Positions 5,875-6,445 of a stretch of 6,445 nt of DNA are shown piece after piece (positions within the stretch are counted from its first letter, which is position 1; each line of letters starts with the position of its first letter). The notes beneath the pieces are model-generated. The model made no database searches. It was not told where the DNA came from and saw nothing but the letters and a program-made list of their open reading frames with translations. Origin of the DNA: Methanosuratincolales archaeon (GTDB lineage Archaea > Thermoproteota > Methanomethylicia > Methanomethylicales > Methanomethylicaceae); the NCBI GenBank assembly GCA_937930465.1, contig CALGKV010000098.1, positions 1-6,445 on the forward strand, written 5' to 3'. Both the position numbers and the translations under genes were made by a program.

Positions 5875-6445
5875 TTCCTTTCCGCCACCCTGAACTTATC
5901 TACCTTCAGCACCAGGCGATCGCCGGACTCTATGGGCGAAAATCCCTCTATCAGCAAGCGCCCTGACATGATTGGAGCGTCAAGGACCAGCGTGTGGTAC
6001 TCGCCCCCTTCGCCGCACGGATCAATGAGGTTTGCCAGGGACCTGGCAAGGTCTAGGTCTACCGTGCAGCCAAGGAATTTTTCAGGAAGGGCAGATTTCA
6101 ATATCCCGCAGATCATGGGTTTCACGCCCGACTCCAACTGTTCCATCAGTGTCGAAAGACTCGATCCATTGTACCCAGACTGCAAGGGCGCATACAGGGC
6201 AACTCCAGCCTTCTCGCAAAGCATTTCGTACCATTCTATCTGGTCTCTGACATTGATGTTGCCTACGGTCACCACTCCTACACCAAGTTCTGAAAATAGG
6301 CCGGTCAGAGATTCGTACTCCTTGCCCGCATCGTTCCAGCCATAGTCGTGATCATCCCACACGGACAGAATCGGAACCGCCGACCGCAGTCGCTGAAATT
6401 CCGGCTTGGCACCAAGCTTCGCGTACTTCTGCTGAAGCACGGCCA
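5871..6445 (-). CDS. dph6: Chimeric edge ORF: PhoD-like fragment joined to the C-terminal part of Dph6-type ATP-pyrophosphatase (partial)
   Basis: The frame is open from the right edge to TGA at 5871. Up to about 6320, the product matches the C-terminal two thirds of archaeal diphthine-ammonia ligase (MJ0570/TIGR03679 type, Pfam PF01902), which amidates diphthine on elongation factor 2 using ATP and ammonium. Numbering from GTG 6440, there is VVTVGNI (56-62), RDQIEWYEMLCEKAG (65-79), then CGEGGEYHTLVLDAP (142-156), the hallmark C-terminal motif. The expected N-terminal 75 or so residues, with the SGGKDS-type ATP-binding loop, are absent; instead there are some 44 residues of PhoD-like phosphatase sequence. 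As written the product lacks its nucleotide-binding loop and should not work. It ends in a GTGA overlap with cobD, so the intact gene probably headed or belonged to the cobamide operon. The dph6 identity is solid; the reality of the joined ORF is doubtful. Confidence 0.8.
   Translation of the reverse strand, partial: AVLQQKYAKLGAKPEFQRLRSAVPILSVWDDHDYGWNDAGKEYESLTGLFSELGVGVVTVGNINVRDQIEWYEMLCEKAGVALYAPLQSGYNGSSLSTLMEQLESGVKPMICGILKSALPEKFLGCTVDLDLARSLANLIDPCGEGGEYHTLVLDAPIMSGRLLIEGFSPIESGDRLVLKVDKFRVAERK
6315..6445 (-). other. PhoD-like metallophosphatase fragment at the right edge, foreign to the dph6 frame
   Basis: Reading leftward from the edge, the frame gives LQQKYAKLGAKPEFQRLR, then VPILSVWDDHDYGWNDAG (metal-site motif WDDHDYG at about 6339-6359). 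This is the pattern of the PhoD/alkaline phosphatase D family of mostly bacterial secreted phosphodiesterases or phosphatases. In PhoD the sequence would continue with a conserved stretch after NDAG-x-[DE]Y; here it switches at about 6310-6320 to Dph6. Arginines are CGA and CGG and there is no AGG, which is common in the genes to the left, but the segment is too short for codon use to be decisive. The fragment is probably from another gene or genome, either by assembly error or by rearrangement. Confidence 0.7.

Larger units (their letters stand above)
1..6320 (-). other. Putative polycistronic cobamide late-pathway operon dph6-cobD-cbiB-cbiS-cobS-cobY-cobT
   Basis: All seven genes share the strand and are joined by overlaps of 4, 13, 20 and 19 bases or gaps of 2 and 16 bases. 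No gap is long enough for an internal promoter with TATA/BRE elements or for a terminator, so a single transcript is the simplest reading. Promoter and transcript end are outside the window. Order and content resemble the Methanosarcina cobD-cbiB-cobZ-cobS-cobY arrangement, from memory. Confidence 0.75.

Noticed and set aside
5725..6345. A 206-codon open frame on the plus strand
   Set aside because: It is antisense to dph6 and the start of cobD, has no recognisable motif, and the minus strand frames carry family signatures.
1..6445. Search for CRISPR arrays, tRNA or rRNA genes, insertion sequences, cobalamin riboswitch
   Set aside because: No direct repeats, tRNA-like cloverleaf, transposase, inverted terminal repeats or B12-box were seen; coding sequence fills the window.

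Overview
The window is a compact archaeal gene cluster read entirely from the minus strand. Apart from a 16-base spacer and a 2-base spacer, every base lies inside a coding sequence. The archaeal assignment rests on gene content: CobY instead of bacterial CobU, a CbiZ-CobZ fusion (CbiS) instead of CobC, an archaeal-type (UPF0284/TIGR00303) CobT, a CobD with the C-terminal cysteine-rich extension known from Methanosarcina, and a Dph6-type ATP-pyrophosphatase for diphthamide. GC content is roughly in the mid-fifties by eye. A methanogenic or related archaeon is likely; the exact lineage cannot be fixed from this sequence.

Layout in transcription order, from high to low coordinates: a chimeric edge ORF (a PhoD-like phosphatase fragment joined to the C-terminal two thirds of dph6, about 6445-5871); cobD, threonine-phosphate decarboxylase with a Cys-rich tail (5874-4483); cbiB, adenosylcobinamide-phosphate synthase (4495-3545); cbiS, bifunctional CbiZ/CobZ (3564-2446); cobS, cobamide synthase (2443-1673); cobY, adenosylcobinamide-phosphate guanylyltransferase (1691-1062); cobT, base phosphoribosyltransferase (1045 to beyond the left edge). 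Junctions are a GTGA overlap, 13-, 20- and 19-base overlaps, and 2- and 16-base gaps, so translational coupling in one transcript is likely. The operon promoter would lie to the right, outside the window or lost at the chimeric junction.

Together the genes make up the nucleotide-loop assembly (late) branch of adenosylcobamide synthesis plus corrinoid salvage. CobD makes aminopropanol phosphate. CbiZ (CbiS N-terminus) turns salvaged adenosylcobinamide into adenosylcobyrate. CbiB joins the two to give adenosylcobinamide phosphate. CobY activates it with GTP. CobT activates the lower-ligand base. CobS condenses the two halves, and the CobZ half of CbiS removes the phosphate. Corrin-ring synthesis and corrinoid adenosylation genes are not in the window.

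I found no undescribed system. The oddest item is the right-edge chimera, most simply a misassembly or a very recent rearrangement. The next most interesting are the cysteine-rich CobD tail and the CbiS fusion, both with known precedents in methanogens.
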